Shown here piece after piece: positions 10,073-22,276 of a DNA stretch of 64,000 nucleotides. Position numbers and translations under genes: made by a program. Position 1 is the stretch's first letter, and each line of letters begins with the position of its first letter. The notes beneath the pieces were generated by a model. That model did not search any database. It had not been told where the DNA came from and saw nothing but the letters and a program-made list of their open reading frames with translations. This stretch comes from Fragilariopsis cylindrus CCMP1102 (lineage: Eukaryota; Bacillariophyta; Bacillariophyceae; Bacillariales; Bacillariaceae): positions 496,001-560,000 of the forward strand of contig FMBT01000304.1 of assembly GCA_900095095.1 (NCBI GenBank), read 5' to 3'.

Positions 10073-12527
10073 ATGATTATAGATCTCACTATTGATAGTA
10101 GCGATGATGAAGACGAAGTAAGCAGTAAGAGAATAATTGATGAAGATAATTGTACCCCGCCATCTAAGAAGGCGAATAACCTCGAATCTACGAATAAAAT
10201 AAAGAAATGGGAATGTCCTAAGTGTCATTTATACAATCGCGTGGTAATCCTTAAGTGCAACGCATGCGAACGTTCCAAACCAAGTTCAAGACGACTCGTA
10301 TTACACGAAGTTGATGATACGGACGATGACAGCAGCAACAACGGCAACGACAACTACGACGACTGCAAGAAATCATCGTCTTCGGGTCTTGTTGGTGATG
10401 GTCTCCAAAAACCTTCCTCGAAATCGAGAAGAAAAACTGATGATACTCGAGTTAATGGTGCTTCTAAAGCTGCTTCTATAGATATTCGCAGTGATGGCGG
10501 TATCCCTACTAGAAACAAGCACTGCAATCGTGATCTTAGTAATTTTGGTGCATCGGGAACAAGTGAGGAAGGAAACACCAACAAAGACAACGACAAGGGT
10601 TTGCCTTCTATCTGTGTTAATACTGCTGCTGCTTCTAAAGCTGCTGCTCTAGGTATCCGTGATGCATCGGATGGTATTCCTTTACGAAATAAGCATCACA
10701 ATCGTATTCATCATAGTAGTTCTGGTGCAGCGGGTACACGGGAAGAAGAAGAGAACAACACGGATGACGTTAATAAAGATCGTGTAGATTTTGGTGATTC
10801 TTTAGGTGTGCCAACACGAAATAAACACCACAATCACAACCACATCCGTGTAAGTAACGGTGCTAGCAAAATGAGCGTAGCAATTGTTAGTCCCGGTGGT
10901 GTCATAGCTAAGAATAAGCACCACAATCGGACCTTACCGCATGTTCGTAGACCAGTAGGTAGGCCCAAAAAAGCTTTTACTAAAACGATTGTAGCTGATA
11001 TTTGTAATGGTGGTATCATCTCAACAAATAAGCGCCACAATCACAACATGACACGTACTCGCAAATCGGTGGATAAAGGTTCAAAACAATCCGCTTCATC
11101 TGCCACTTCTACTTCTGCGTATACTTCGGCTTCGGTTGCTGCTTATGATTCTGCTGCCGGGAGTAATCGTAACGATGATACTGGTGCTATTGCGTCGCTA
11201 ACAACAATAGCGACGATGGTGATGGTGGTGCAACGAGTGGCCGTAGAAGTAAGAGGCAACGAAAACAAACTAATTTTCACAATTATGATGAGTATTGCGA
11301 CCCACCAAAAAAATATGTTAAGAGAGAGAGAACCACGATGACAAGCAGAAGGAATAGGAATAAAACAAACCGTACAATTCAGCAAAAGAGGCACTATTGA
11401 AGGTTGGTTGTATTGACAATAGTATTACGCCTGATGAAATTGTGCCGGTATTGGATCGAATGTCGACACCGTATGGCTTAAATAAGGCAATGGATACGAT
11501 ACGAAAAAATCGTAAGGTAACAATTTTTGATGAAAATGAAAACAAAGATTCAAGAGTTAAATTCGATCCTAAAATCGGTATGAAGATACGTAGATCAGAA
11601 TTTGGGTTAAAACGGTATGGTACAGTAACATCAGGTCCAGAAAGAATGACTCCTGATGGTGAAACACGATCATCTCAGTTCTGGACAGTTATGTGGGATG
11701 ATAATGGATCAACAGATCGTTATGATTTTAACCAACTACTACAATATTGGGCTGGACGTCCAATAGTAAAACAAATTTCTTCTAGAGGACGTCAATTATG
11801 CAGTTTGGAATTGTTTCAACATGGTCAGGGTGGTGTTGTGTCACAGAAATTTTGTGAAAAGAAATGGAAAACTAAATCTATTAATCATGATTCAACCAAA
11901 AAGAGCTCTTCTTATAACGCATCAAAGAATACATATTCTATCAATATAGCAAAATTACAATATGCAGATATTGGGTACGTTCCAGACTTCATATGGGCAA
12001 CACTGCCGATGGTATATGAAGATTTATTACATATAATAAAGTGGTCAAAATCAATGAATAATAATGTTATTGTTGTAATTGAAATACCAAATCAATGGAG
12101 ACTTTCAAGACACCCTGCATGGATACCAAATTTGATACAAGAATTTAGTGATACATTTCCACTTTATCGAACAACTATTGACTACTGCACGTTCAACGTG
12201 CATAGAGACGACAACAGAAGTGCAGATATATTAACCAATGACTCTAATCTACATGGAAGTCTTTGTTATTTTCGTTGTGACGATTCAACGTGTCCATATT
12301 ATGGAAAGGAGCATCCTGTGACCAACAAGAAAGCAAATTCAAATTCGAATTCAAATTCGAATTCAACTTCATCAATGAATAATATGATACCAAGTCAATT
12401 AGCAGAAGAAGTTGCTGAATGTGTTAATGCTAAATGTTATAATGATAGAATAATGTACAAATCAAATATTATTTTAACAACAAAAGAAGAACAAGAATTT
12501 GATTTACGTACAAGTTTGTACCAATAA
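10073..12527 (+). CDS. SIM / RanBP2 zinc finger / AT-hook / Tudor-like protein with a degenerate cytosine-methyltransferase domain
   Basis: This is probably a nuclear chromatin-associated protein. The N-terminus IIDLTIDSSDDEDE is a textbook SUMO-interacting motif. Residues 46-65 form a RanBP2-type zinc finger (W46, C48, C51, N55, C62, C65). Five repeats of the form GI-P-x-R-NKHHN-R follow, then an AT-hook (VGRPKKAF, about 10955-10985). After 11397 come a Tudor-like segment (FWTVMWDDNGSTDRYDF, preceded by YGTVTSGPE) and a methyltransferase-like domain: LELFQHGQGGV (motif I-like), PDFIWATLPM (motif IV, catalytic PPC replaced by LPM), VVIEIPNQW (motif VI, ENP/ENV replaced by EIP), TIDYCTFN and IPSQLAEEVAE. 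With both catalytic motifs degenerate it should be inactive as a C5 methyltransferase. Two frame changes, about 11195-11340 and 11385-11397, each look like one lost base. Confidence 0.6.
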
Positions 12528-13556
12528 GAAAATAAGGTAAAGGAAAGGAAGTCATCACAATAACTAACGGATAGAGATGACAATTTACTAGGTACCGAAA
12601 GGAAATAATAGGGATTCATTCAATAGCGAAAGGTAGATTATTGGAGTCGAAAAAAGGCAAGCGGACGGAAAGAGAAGATATGATAATTATATAACTTGTA
12701 CTGCAACTTCATAAAAACATAATTTTAATGCATTTCATATAAGTGCTGTCATATTAATTGTTATCCTTTTTCCATTGTTTGTCCTGATATGCCGTCCATT
12801 GCACTATTTGCATGCTAATGTTTCATCTAATAGCAGCAGTACTGTAGTATATCATCAAACCATGGCAAATCATTGTCGAAGCAAACTTTGTTAGCAACTG
12901 TAATTCCTTAATAAATAAAGATCCATTTCACTTGGGGGGGGGGGGGGGGGGGGGCATCATCGTCTATCTAATAATCATTTCTAACTAGGCCTATTATTGT
13001 AAACGAAATACTGGCCCTTCCGTTTGTAAGTCAGTCGTGTACTAAACACGATTAAAATCAAGATAAGTAATGGGATTAAAAACTACGAAAAGATTAACGT
13101 AAGTCACGACGACGTCTTATAATAAGATAAAAGATATGATGTAGAATATAACAAAGTAAGAGTGTGCGTTGTGTGTGTTTCTTTTTTTCTCTTAAACATT
13201 TAGTTGTATTAGTTTTATATAATATAGATTTACTTAATATTTTCTTCTTCATTATTGTTACAAGGGGTGTTGGTAAATTTCACAATTTTATTTTTTTTCC
13301 TTTTCTGACTTTTTTTCGTGAGTGTGTACTTTTCTTCATGTAGATATACGGTTCAATATGATGTAGGTAGGTAGGTAGGTAGGTAGATAATGATGGACAA
13401 TTAGGTGATTGATTGATACGATAAAATAATGATGATTGAATCATTTTAGCGTTTCGTTTCGTTCTGTTTATTCTCTCTTTCTTTAAAATTGAACAACCTT
13501 AATGAGATGATCGATTGGTTGGATTAATCCATTACAAAGTGGAATATCCTTTGGTG
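12528..13556. other. Intergenic, AT-rich, with microsatellites
   Basis: No coding region is supported. It holds a run of 21 G at 12934-12954 and a GTAG tetranucleotide array at about 13366-13389. It is the 3' flank of both the zinc-finger gene and the FAS1 gene, which converge here. Confidence 0.6.
12934..12954 (+). repeat. Homopolymer of 21 G
   Basis: Seen directly. It stands out in AT-rich surroundings. It lies between the 3' ends of convergent genes and could fold as a G-quadruplex, but it may also be an artefact-prone site. Confidence 0.9.
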
Positions 13557-15912
13557 TTAAGATCGTTGCTCTATTGTTATTTGTATTGAAGAATCCAGAA
13601 ATAGTTTTGTACTAATACCGTTTGCTGATTCAGGACAATCAATCATCGTACTGTATGTACCACCTAATAATGTTGGTTGTTGATCACCACAAGTTAATGA
13701 ATCAGCTAGAATTGATCCACTTTCAATATGAGTTAATAAAATCTCCTTTAATGCATCTGCAGTCATCTTATTTTCAATGGCATTTGCAGTTAATCCAGCT
13801 GCGTTCATACCCTTATTGATTACCGCATAAACAGTAATAATATCATCCGATGGTTGTACATCAAATCCACCAAGTAATGTAGCAAGTCCGGCCTTAGTTA
13901 CAGCCGAACAGAACAAGCTAAAGTTATTCAATGAACAAATATAATCCACTGTATATAGATAGTATTTGTGTGTGGTGGTGTGGTGGGTGTGTGTATGTGT
14001 CGTGTGTTGTGTAGAGAAATAGAGAAAATAATAGTAGTAAAAAAAGCAATTAGTTGTTGTCGTTGTACAAGATGAATGTCTTACAAGAAAGCAAGGAACG
14101 AACGTCGAAATAGTAGCACAATATATATGTACACACACACACACACCACACACACACACACACACCACCCAAAACAAACTTACAAATAGAGGATGTATCG
14201 CTATTTTCTCCGCAGGTATTACTTGATTCGGAGAACATTACACTTGCCTTGCTTACCAATCCAGACTCATCAGAATAGGAATAGAAGGTTCATGATCATC
14301 AGTGTTACACGATGGAAGTGGCGTAGGATTACAGTGGGTAGGAGCTGCAGAAGGTTCAGGAGAAAGATCAGTATTTTGTTCTGGTGATGGAGATGGTTCA
14401 TCAGTTGGTGGATTCGTTCTAACAGTTGGAGGAAACGTAGGTTTACAGTGGGTAGGAGTTACAGTAGGTTCATCAGATGGTGCCGGAGTAGGTTCCGGAG
14501 TAGGTTTGGAGTAGGTTTTGGAGTAGGTTTTGGAGTAGGTTTTGGAGTAGGTGGGAGTAGGTGCCGGAGAAGGTGCCGGAGAAGGTCCAGGTGATGGTAA
14601 GGATGTAGGAGTACCAGTAGGTGCCGGAGTCGGTTCGGAAGTAGTAGGAGCAAAAGTAGAAGGTTCAGGTGTTTGATCGACCGGTGAAGGTGTTGGAGAG
14701 AATGTAGGCATAGTAGAAGGTTCTACAGTAGGTTCAGCAGAAGGTTCCTCCGATAAAACAACATCACCGTTTGGTGCTGGAGTTGGTGGCCGTGTTCCTT
14801 CAGTAGGAGCGGGTGATGGACGACATGAAATATCTGGACCCATTGTCGTGGGAAAAATGTAGGTTCCGGAGTAGGTGTAGAACCACAATCACATCCACAG
14901 TCCTGATCTAATTCGAATCCAGCTTCGTTTGTACTTTTGTCGGCAAATGCACCTTCATAGTATGATGTACTAATTCCACCTTCAAAGGCTAAGACAATAT
15001 CAGATCCAGAATAAGATTCAAGATTTACAGGAGTATCGTCACTATTACCGGCAGTCATCAAGGCGCAGCCCAAGGTGCAACTGCTGGTTTGGAACAACTG
15101 GTGTGAATATTTGTTTCGAATGCTTTTCCATCTGCAGTAAAGTATGCCATAGTGTTGGTAGGGAATCTTAAAGTAAAGTCGGGGACGTTGAATTCATTGT
15201 CTTCGCCGAAATTTACAATACAAATCTTGGAACCATTCATAACCCCAGGTAGTGTCTTTGATTTGCTCTCACATGGTATACGATTAAGTGGATCGGTAAG
15301 ACAATCTTCAGTGCAATCAACGATGAAGATATTTCTTGTGTACCCTTTGCTGAACCTTTACGTGAAGCTAGACTGTCATCATCCGCATCCGCATACCAGT
15401 CATCAGTCAAAGCTTCAGCTGGGGATATTGTGGAAAATGCAGATGATCGTGCCTCATTCGCATCGATAGTGAATGTACCCATGATATTTCTGTTACTGGT
15501 AGGAGCATTGTCCGTATCAAAAACAAATTTCAAATAACTAATACCACCAACACAACAACATGCACCGACGTCACTTTTCCATGTTTCTTGTGTCGCTGCG
15601 TTACAAACAGGTTGACGATTGGTCGTTGCATCACCACAGATAGTAGAACATTCTCCAAGTGTAACTGTCTTGTTTCCTTTTCCTTTTTTTCCCCCTTTTC
15701 CTTTACTTTTACTTTTCCTACCTAATATATAGTGAGACCAGTTGCTACTTCAGTTAATTGACCTGCATTTATTCTGTTAGAAATTCCTGCTCCAAATTGT
15801 AAATTGCGTTCTAATGAGGATGATTCACCTCGAACGTGTTTCTTCTGTCGGAAGCGGAGACAATATCCGTTCCGATGATTGCCAGGAACGTGAAGGAAGT
15901 AGAAAGTTTCAT
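13557..15912 (-). CDS. Secreted Pro/Thr-rich protein with a C-terminal FAS1 (fasciclin) domain
   Basis: Start ATG at 15912 gives a signal-peptide-like N-terminus (MKLSTSFTFLAIIG). A Lys/Gly-rich segment (about 15670-15715) and a Cys-containing domain (LGECSTICGD; GACCCVGG; IVDCTEDC) follow. Next come a Pro/Thr/Ser linker with PTPAP, PEPS and TYSK repeats (14290-14870) and a FAS1-like domain after the last intron (SLFCSAVTKAGLATLLGG, then ALKEILLTHIESG). The last intron is about 13949-14183, with a CA/GT-rich interior. FAS1 proteins are extracellular adhesion or matrix proteins, so a cell-wall or mucilage role is likely. The frame changes about six times between 15840 and 14260, always in the direction of one lost base. 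The product would be about 700 residues. It could be a pseudogene, but the one-sided pattern suggests assembly deletions. Confidence 0.65.
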
Positions 15913-16729
15913 ATTATTATTATTATACTATCACTATTGATTAGTATCACCAAATCGTTGTAGTTGAAATTTTTCTTTGATTTTGGAATTTTGTTGTCAC
16001 ACAAATTCAAGATTTATGAGAACGAAGAGATGCTGCAGTTTTGGGAGGAGGTTAGTAGCATTTAGACTTCGATTGATAGTACCAAAAAGCAATAATCACA
16101 AGAAGAAACACATATTACTATATTGTAATTTTGGAGGTTAATAGCAAATAGCAGTTAGACACAAAGAAATAGTTCACACATATTACTATGGAAATCAACG
16201 GACTACAGCTATTAAACTGACAATTATGGGGAGTCCCATTTCAATAATATAGGCCATGCCTGTAGAAGTTGCACGGACAACAGATCCATAATTGTATAGA
16301 ATTCAGCGATCTCAGGAACTATCCGGCACAAATTATATAGGCAATCGCAACAAATTCAACGGTGTGGGGCAATGGAACGACAATAGTTTTGATATTAATA
16401 TTTCTTGCCGTTGAATATTAGTGGTATATGTCGTTGAACGATGTGTTATTAAATGTGTATTACAAACGAACAAATTCAATATAAATGTACAATCATACTT
16501 ATCGGAATAAAATTTGTGATTAATACCGTGTATGTTGTTGTATCGTTAGGTGATGACCGTTGAAAAATATACATAGGAAGTGTGTGCGATGCGTGTTCAT
16601 TTACAAAGAATTACTCGCTCACAAACATACAAAAACGTAAATATATTATTTTATGCTCTTGCATACTATGTATTGAGCGATAACACGTCTCATTATTTAC
16701 ACCACGTAAAAAATATTAGATCGTAATTT
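15913..16729. other. Intergenic, no gene seen
   Basis: AT-rich sequence upstream of the FAS1 gene start and downstream of the Copia fossil. Probably holds the FAS1 promoter, but no element can be pointed to. Confidence 0.5.
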
Positions 16730-18150
16730 TTTTTAATGTAATGTACCCTCAAATGTGATGAGCTCCCAAATGAACCCTCCCCCAACACATACAAGTGGTA
16801 GTGGTTTTAGCTTCTTGTTACTCCAGGAATAATGACATTGATTTGTTGGTAATATAGTGTTATATTTATGAGATGTAAAATGCTGATGGATCTGTTCATC
16901 ATTGTGTTTGTTGCTGCTGCTTCCTTCTTGTGATTTACTGTGTCTACAATATACAGGCATATCATGCTTGTGTGTTTATAGCCATATCTTCATCAGTAAT
17001 ATAATTGTTGTTGTCCTGTCTTTGAGTTGTTCTGATTCCATCCTTTCCATTTGATGGATAATTTTTCCTCTGCTTTTCTGTATTGTCCACTTCCGCCGCC
17101 TCCACCTCCTCCACTTCCTGCTTTTGGTCAATTGAACTTTGTCACTTAGTGCTTTGTTGATTGTTGCCACTGTAGTGTCCTGCAGTGGTGATGGTTGTTG
17201 CTGTGATGCGATGGTGCTGTTGGATTTGCCATTAGGGCTGCATATAATTGTGCTTGTTGCTCTTCCAATTATTCTAATAATATTTCATCAGCTTCAACTG
17301 TTGCTTGAGCTAGAATGTGTTGGTGGTTTTCTTTGTTTTGATCCACTTGCTCTTCTTTCACTGCATTTGCAATTCCAGTTCTTTCCATGTTTTATAATGT
17401 CTGATTTGAGGTAGGTGAGTTCTTCTATGATTTCATTTAATGATATTTGAGGGTGTTTCTTGCATCTGTGGTTCTTCATATCAATCATATGACTTTTCAA
17501 GGACTTTGTTTAGTTCTATCATTTGGCCTGCTACATCCTCTAGTTGTATGTATTGTTCCATTAGATGATCAAAAAGTTCTATTGCAGTATATATCTAATG
17601 ATGTCTCCTTTATCATTATGTAACTTGAGGAAGGGGTATTCTTTGAATGCGCATACACATGACCATCGTCTTTGTTGCTGCTTGTGCAAGTTTGCATGTT
17701 TTCCATGATGATTGTTCTGCCTTATGGACTTCCAGCTTTAAATATGTGTTGTCCCATCATATGCTCTTGGATTGGTTGGTGAAATGATTTGAGATGTGAC
17801 ATGTCTTTTTTCTTAGCCTTTCACTGGTGCTACATATATAGAATTTATGAATGCCCATGATCGTGTGTAATGCTGGCTGATGGATTTCTCTTTAGTGATG
17901 CTGATGAGAGTTGACACATGCTGTTGGTTTCAAAATGTGTTGTCCCATCACGGATTGGTTGGTGGAATGACTTGTCTTTTTTTAAGCCAGTCACTGGTGC
18001 TACATATAATGTATGAATGCCTATGATCATGTGTATTGCCGGCTGATGGATTCCTCTCCTTTGCTTTAGTAATGCTGATGAGAGTTGACATGCTGTTGTT
18101 TTGGATAATATCTGTTAGGTCTATTTTTTCTTCCTCTGTTTTTGACATGG
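16730..18150 (-). mobile_element. Copia-type retroelement Gag fossil (broken)
   Basis: On the minus strand, several short frames carry pieces typical of diatom Copia Gag: an N-terminal MSKTEEEKIDLT, a LAQATVEADE-like helix segment with an EEQQAQLYAALMA stretch, a long Gly run (about 17088-17110), a QYRKAEEKLS-type segment and a YCRHSK region in the position of the zinc knuckle. It is heavily broken and lacks a recognisable pol region. An internal duplication of about 190 bp is visible (17745-17935 against 17935-18125). The family assignment is by pattern recognition only. Confidence 0.55.
17745..18125. repeat. Tandem duplication of about 190 bp inside the Copia fossil
   Basis: TGTTGTCCCATCA, TCACTGGTGCTACATATA, GGCTGATGGATT and GATGCTGATGAGAGTTGACA each occur twice about 185-190 bp apart, showing a local tandem duplication with some divergence between the copies. 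Confidence 0.75.
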
Positions 18151-18548
18151 TGCTTAGTCCTATGTTTTGGTTTTGAACCTACAGTATTGGTTGTTGTGTT
18201 TGAACCTACTAACTATTACACTGTTGGAATGGTCCTATCCTGTTAAGGCTGTTAAGATATTATGATAGATTGTACCTTGGTGTCTAAAGTAAAAATATTA
18301 TTATGAGCTATCTATATTCATCTTCTATCTACTACACTCAACTAGGGTGGTATGGTATGGTGTGATCTCTCCCATGCATTATTACAACAGTGTTCATTCA
18401 ATGGGTATGTAATATTTCATAGCATACCAAGCGGTGGATGAGTTGTGATTTTAATATGTCTGACCTTGTTGTAACTACCATGTCAAACTGGGCTGTAGTG
18501 TAGTATATTATTGAAGTAATACTGGGCTAGTAACCAACCAACAGTGTT

Positions 18549-19076
18549 ATGTTGGGTCAATTTGAAATTTGCCTGCCATCCCTATATATATTGTATACAC
18601 TGCGAGAAATGGTACTACCAGAGGATGAAATCAAAATATACGATGAAACCCTAAAATCAAAACTTGCAGACACAAACCAACAATTGAAAAAGTGGATCAA
18701 CAGATGGAGACCAGTGATAGATCATAGCATGAAACGAGTGAAAGAATTAGCACAAGAAAACAGCAAACCGATATGGCAACACTTCACAGCAAACAAACCA
18801 GCAAAGACCAAGGTATCACGGAAACTATCACCTCAATCGAAACCAAAGAAATATTCCAATAATCCGCTGACAAATGTGTACACAAGGTTAAAGAAGAAGA
18901 GATCATCAAGCAGAGTACTTCCAACAGTAATAAAGAAAATGAAACATAAGGTGAATAAATTGATATCAACACTGTACACTAAACTGGGGAAGAAGAGATC
19001 AACTAGCAGAGAGCAAACAGCATTGGAGGTGGGAAAGCAGATGATTGATGACAGATTTGGAGATGAACCTAAGTAA
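18549..19076 (+). CDS. Unrecognised basic ORF with an internal repeat
   Basis: A 175-residue ORF from ATG 18549 (a second Met at 18609, MVLPEDEIKIYDE, is an equally good start). It is rich in Lys/Gln/Ser and contains an internal repeat: VYTRLKKKRSSSR at 18870-18915 and LYTKLGKKRSTSR at 18970-19015. The WINRWRPVIDHSMKRVKELA segment looks helical. No domain is recognised. Its position next to a retroelement fossil makes a mobile-element origin possible. The moderate length and internal repeat argue for real protein at some time, but expression is unknown. Confidence 0.4.
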   Translation: MLGQFEICLPSLYILYTLREMVLPEDEIKIYDETLKSKLADTNQQLKKWINRWRPVIDHSMKRVKELAQENSKPIWQHFTANKPAKTKVSRKLSPQSKPKKYSNNPLTNVYTRLKKKRSSSRVLPTVIKKMKHKVNKLISTLYTKLGKKRSTSREQTALEVGKQMIDDRFGDEPK

Positions 19077-19097
19077 TAAATAAATGTAGAATAAATT

Positions 19098-19180
19098 TGG
19101 CGGGTAGATTGTTGACTTTCTGTCTTTCTAAGACCTTAAGGAGCAAAGCTGCAGCTATTAAATAACAAGTTATATATAAT
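19098..19180 (+). repeat. Dispersed repeat of about 80 bp, copy 1
   Basis: GGCGGGTAGATTGTTG, TTTCTAAGA, GGAGCAAAGCTGCAGC and TAACAAGTTATAT occur here in the same order as in the reverse complement of 53172-53252. Only these two copies were noticed. Confidence 0.6.
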
Positions 19181-20027
19181 ATTATGCTATAATATGATAG
19201 TACGACCTCATAGAATTGATTCTCCCCAAATGATCATATTACACAGACACTACTTCTCCTCCCTATTTAAGAGTAGGTAAGTGTGCCACCATACCAATAT
19301 CCATATTTTGTCTACTAAGTTTGTACTAAAACAGATCAATATCATCATATCAGTGGAGAGGTATGTTATGAATGCTGTGCTATGAATATATGCTATGCTG
19401 CTATCATGCTGATATATGCTGCTATCATGCTGCTATCTATCTAAATAATACTATGTACTGTACAGTAACTAACTGGTAGTACTGTATGCTATGATAATGG
19501 ATGTCCTACAAGCAACCCAACACTATTTCTTTATTTTCTTGTTACGACTAACTGCACTTATGTTTTGGCTGACAGTCACTGCCTCATTTTGTTTCGACAC
19601 GTGGCGCTCAAGCAACACCAGTTTACTCCGTAGTTGTGCACACCACGACCGCACGATTTTCACAAAAAGTCTCGCGCCTTTCTTCTAAGAAAGCAACGGA
19701 GAAGATCGATGTACAGTACAGTACAGACAGATAGACAGACAGACAGACAGACAGACATTTTTAAGATCGCTCGAGCGACGTACGGCACAGGAACATATTA
19801 TGCAACGACGACGACACACAAACAAGAACAACAACAACGGCGACAAAACAACAACGACAACACAACAACAAAAACCGAGCAACGACGACAGCGGCAGACC
19901 AAATAAATCAATCAATAGGAAGATAAGAAGAAGAAGAAGAAGAAGACGAAGACAAGTCGGTGTGAGAGTGAACGCAGTGGTAAAAGGAAAGAGAAAGAAA
20001 GAAAAGCCTAAAGAAAAAAATATAATT
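19181..20027. other. Intergenic and 5' flank of the thioredoxin-like gene
   Basis: Contains a short GCTGCTATCATGCTG repeat cluster (19395-19435) and a GACA tetranucleotide run at about 19727-19757. The stretch 19800-20027 is CAA/CGA/AAG-rich and open in frame with the ATG at 20028, but it reads as Arg/Lys/Gln low complexity and is best taken as 5' UTR. Confidence 0.5.
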
Positions 20028-21980
20028 ATGGCACCAAAAACAAAATCAGCTACGAAAGGTGGTTCAAAACGTGATAAACCACCACCATTAGATCAATATA
20101 TAAAACCAATTATTGGTGTAGTAGTAGCTGTATTAGGTTATTACATCTTCCGTGGTATGATTGCCAAAGAAATATTAAGAGTTGATATCTCATCAGAATC
20201 TAATAATAGTATTAATGAATTAGAATTACGTGAATTATTATTTGGTGAAGATATCACGACTGGTACCAATACAAACTATGCCACACTGTGTTATCCATCC
20301 AATGCAATCTATCCCATCTCTTCTGTTTTTCAAGATGCTGCAAATGATGGATCAGCACCTTGTCAATTTCGTCTACTGGATTGTGATACAGCTATGTTAT
20401 TTACTGAAGAAAAGAAGACAGTAATGGAACGTTTTTCTAAATCCTTAACTAAAAAAACAAAACCAATTATTTTTGTTTCTGGATCCATTGGTCCACCCAA
20501 ACAGGTACGTTTAATTACGTTTGTGATACGTTTCGTTTCGTGTTTACTACGTTGTGAATTGCGTATTGCGGTTGTGGTTGTGATTGTGATTGTATTCGTG
20601 GATCTATGATTGTGATTGATTTGTCTAGTAGTAGAATTTGAATTATAAAAAGGAATATGATGGAATACGATGGCGATGACGATAGGCGAGAAGTAGACAA
20701 GAAGAGGATGGCACGTGATTGATCCAATTCGACAGTTTTGTTGGTGTTGGTGTTGGTGTTGGTGTTGTTGTTTGGTGTTGGTGGTGTTCGACACAATCCA
20801 TCAAATCAATCCACAAAGATTTTTATTTTATAATTCGTGTACTACTACTACCCAAAACCACAAATCACAACAAACCCTCAATTCAATTCAACTCAATTCA
20901 ATACCTATTGTATGGAATTTTATTTTACTCAATCATTCGTTCTGCCGATTCTCACCCACTTTTATAAAACTATATACAATTCCTTTCTCTTTATACCCTC
21001 TCAAATTTATGATTGCAATACTAAACTTACTCTATTGTATAGGTACCAGCGAAATTTTTAAAAACTGGTAAGATGTTAACCAAGGCATTAAAAAATTTAT
21101 TAGAACCACGATCTGAAAAAATTGAAACTACACAAGATTTACGTTCAAAATGTCTAGATAAGGACGTATGTGCCTTATTATTAAAAGGATCCAAGGTATC
21201 ACCAAAATATGTCAAAGATGCGATTACTAAATTAGTGGTCGAATATCCAGCCGTGACCTTTGCGGCAGTCGATACATCGGTATTGTATGTCAAAGGATTA
21301 GAGGCAGAATTTTTACCAGAATTAATACCTGGTATGCCACGATTTATTGTCTTTAAAAAAACAAGTGGTACCACCGATAAATCGAAAACTGAAAATTCAC
21401 GATTAAAAACAACAGCAATTGCATTAGATGTTGATGTTGCCTATGGTCCAATGTCCAATTTAGTGGCATCGGTTACTTCTGGTAGTAATCTGGATGATAT
21501 TATGACGAAGGTCTCCACAACACCAACAATTAAAACACGTACTAAAAAATTAGAAAAAGAAGAAAATGCCAAACGTCAACGTCGTAAGAATCGGGAAGAA
21601 GGTGGTAGTGGTTCTTCAAGTGGTGGTTCAAGTGGTGGTGGTGCATTTACTGGTGAAAATGATGGTAGTGCAGAGGGTAGAAAGGCAGAACGTGATCGAC
21701 GTCGTGATGAACATCGAAAATCAAATCCAAATTATAAAGAAAAAACACCAGAAGAAATTAAAGAAATTGAACGTCAACGTCGTATTCGTATGGAAGCTGA
21801 AGCAGAAAAATGGAATATGTCACCAGAAGATGGTGACGATGAAGATGGTAGTAGTGGTAGTGGTGATTATATGGATGATAATGAAGATTGGGATCAAGAT
21901 GAAAATGAAATGATTCAGATAATGATGATGATGAAGAAGATTTAGATTTAGATGGAGAAGAAGTTCTTGATCTTGACTAA
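20028..21980 (+). CDS. Membrane-anchored thioredoxin-like protein with an acidic/basic C-terminal tail
   Basis: Two exons: 20028-20504 and 21043 onward, with an intron of 538 bp (CAG/GTACGT to TATAG) in phase 0. ATG 20028 is chosen because residues upstream are low complexity. Residues about 23-45 form one hydrophobic segment (IIGVVVAVLGYYIFRGMIA), suggesting an ER/secretory-membrane anchor. The body (KPIIFVSGSIGPPKQ, CALLLKG, VEYPAVTFAAVDTS, LIPGMPRFIVFKK) has a thioredoxin-like layout with cis-Pro-like GMPR and no CxxC, so redox activity is doubtful. The C-terminus has a Gly/Ser linker, an Arg/Glu helix (EEIKEIERQRRIRMEAEA) and an acidic tail. Near 21910 the frame changes by the equivalent of one lost base in an A-run; the acidic reading continues to a stop at 21978-21980, while the uncorrected frame stops at 21945. 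Confidence 0.6.
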
Positions 21981-22276
21981 TAGATAAATAAAATAGTAAT
22001 ACCTATTCATAATGTATATCTACAGTATATATACAATTATAGTTATAGTAAACAACTAGCTACAAAGACCACACAAAATTAAAGATAAAACATTAACGTA
22101 AAATAAATTAAGTAACTGCCATTTTAAAAAATATTAGTACTTTTTGAGAAGTACATATATCTAACGTAACCCGACGATACCTTAGTTAGCTTAGCTAGTT
22201 CCATCATAATCTTCATTGCATGCGCATGCATCGACGTTGTCGCCGTCGCCGTCTTCTACTCCACCATTGGATTCAA
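21981..22276. other. Convergent intergenic region
   Basis: About 300 bp between the 3' ends of the thioredoxin-like gene and the Hint gene; AT-rich, with a GCATGCGCATGCA palindromic stretch near 22218. Nothing else is seen. Confidence 0.5.
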
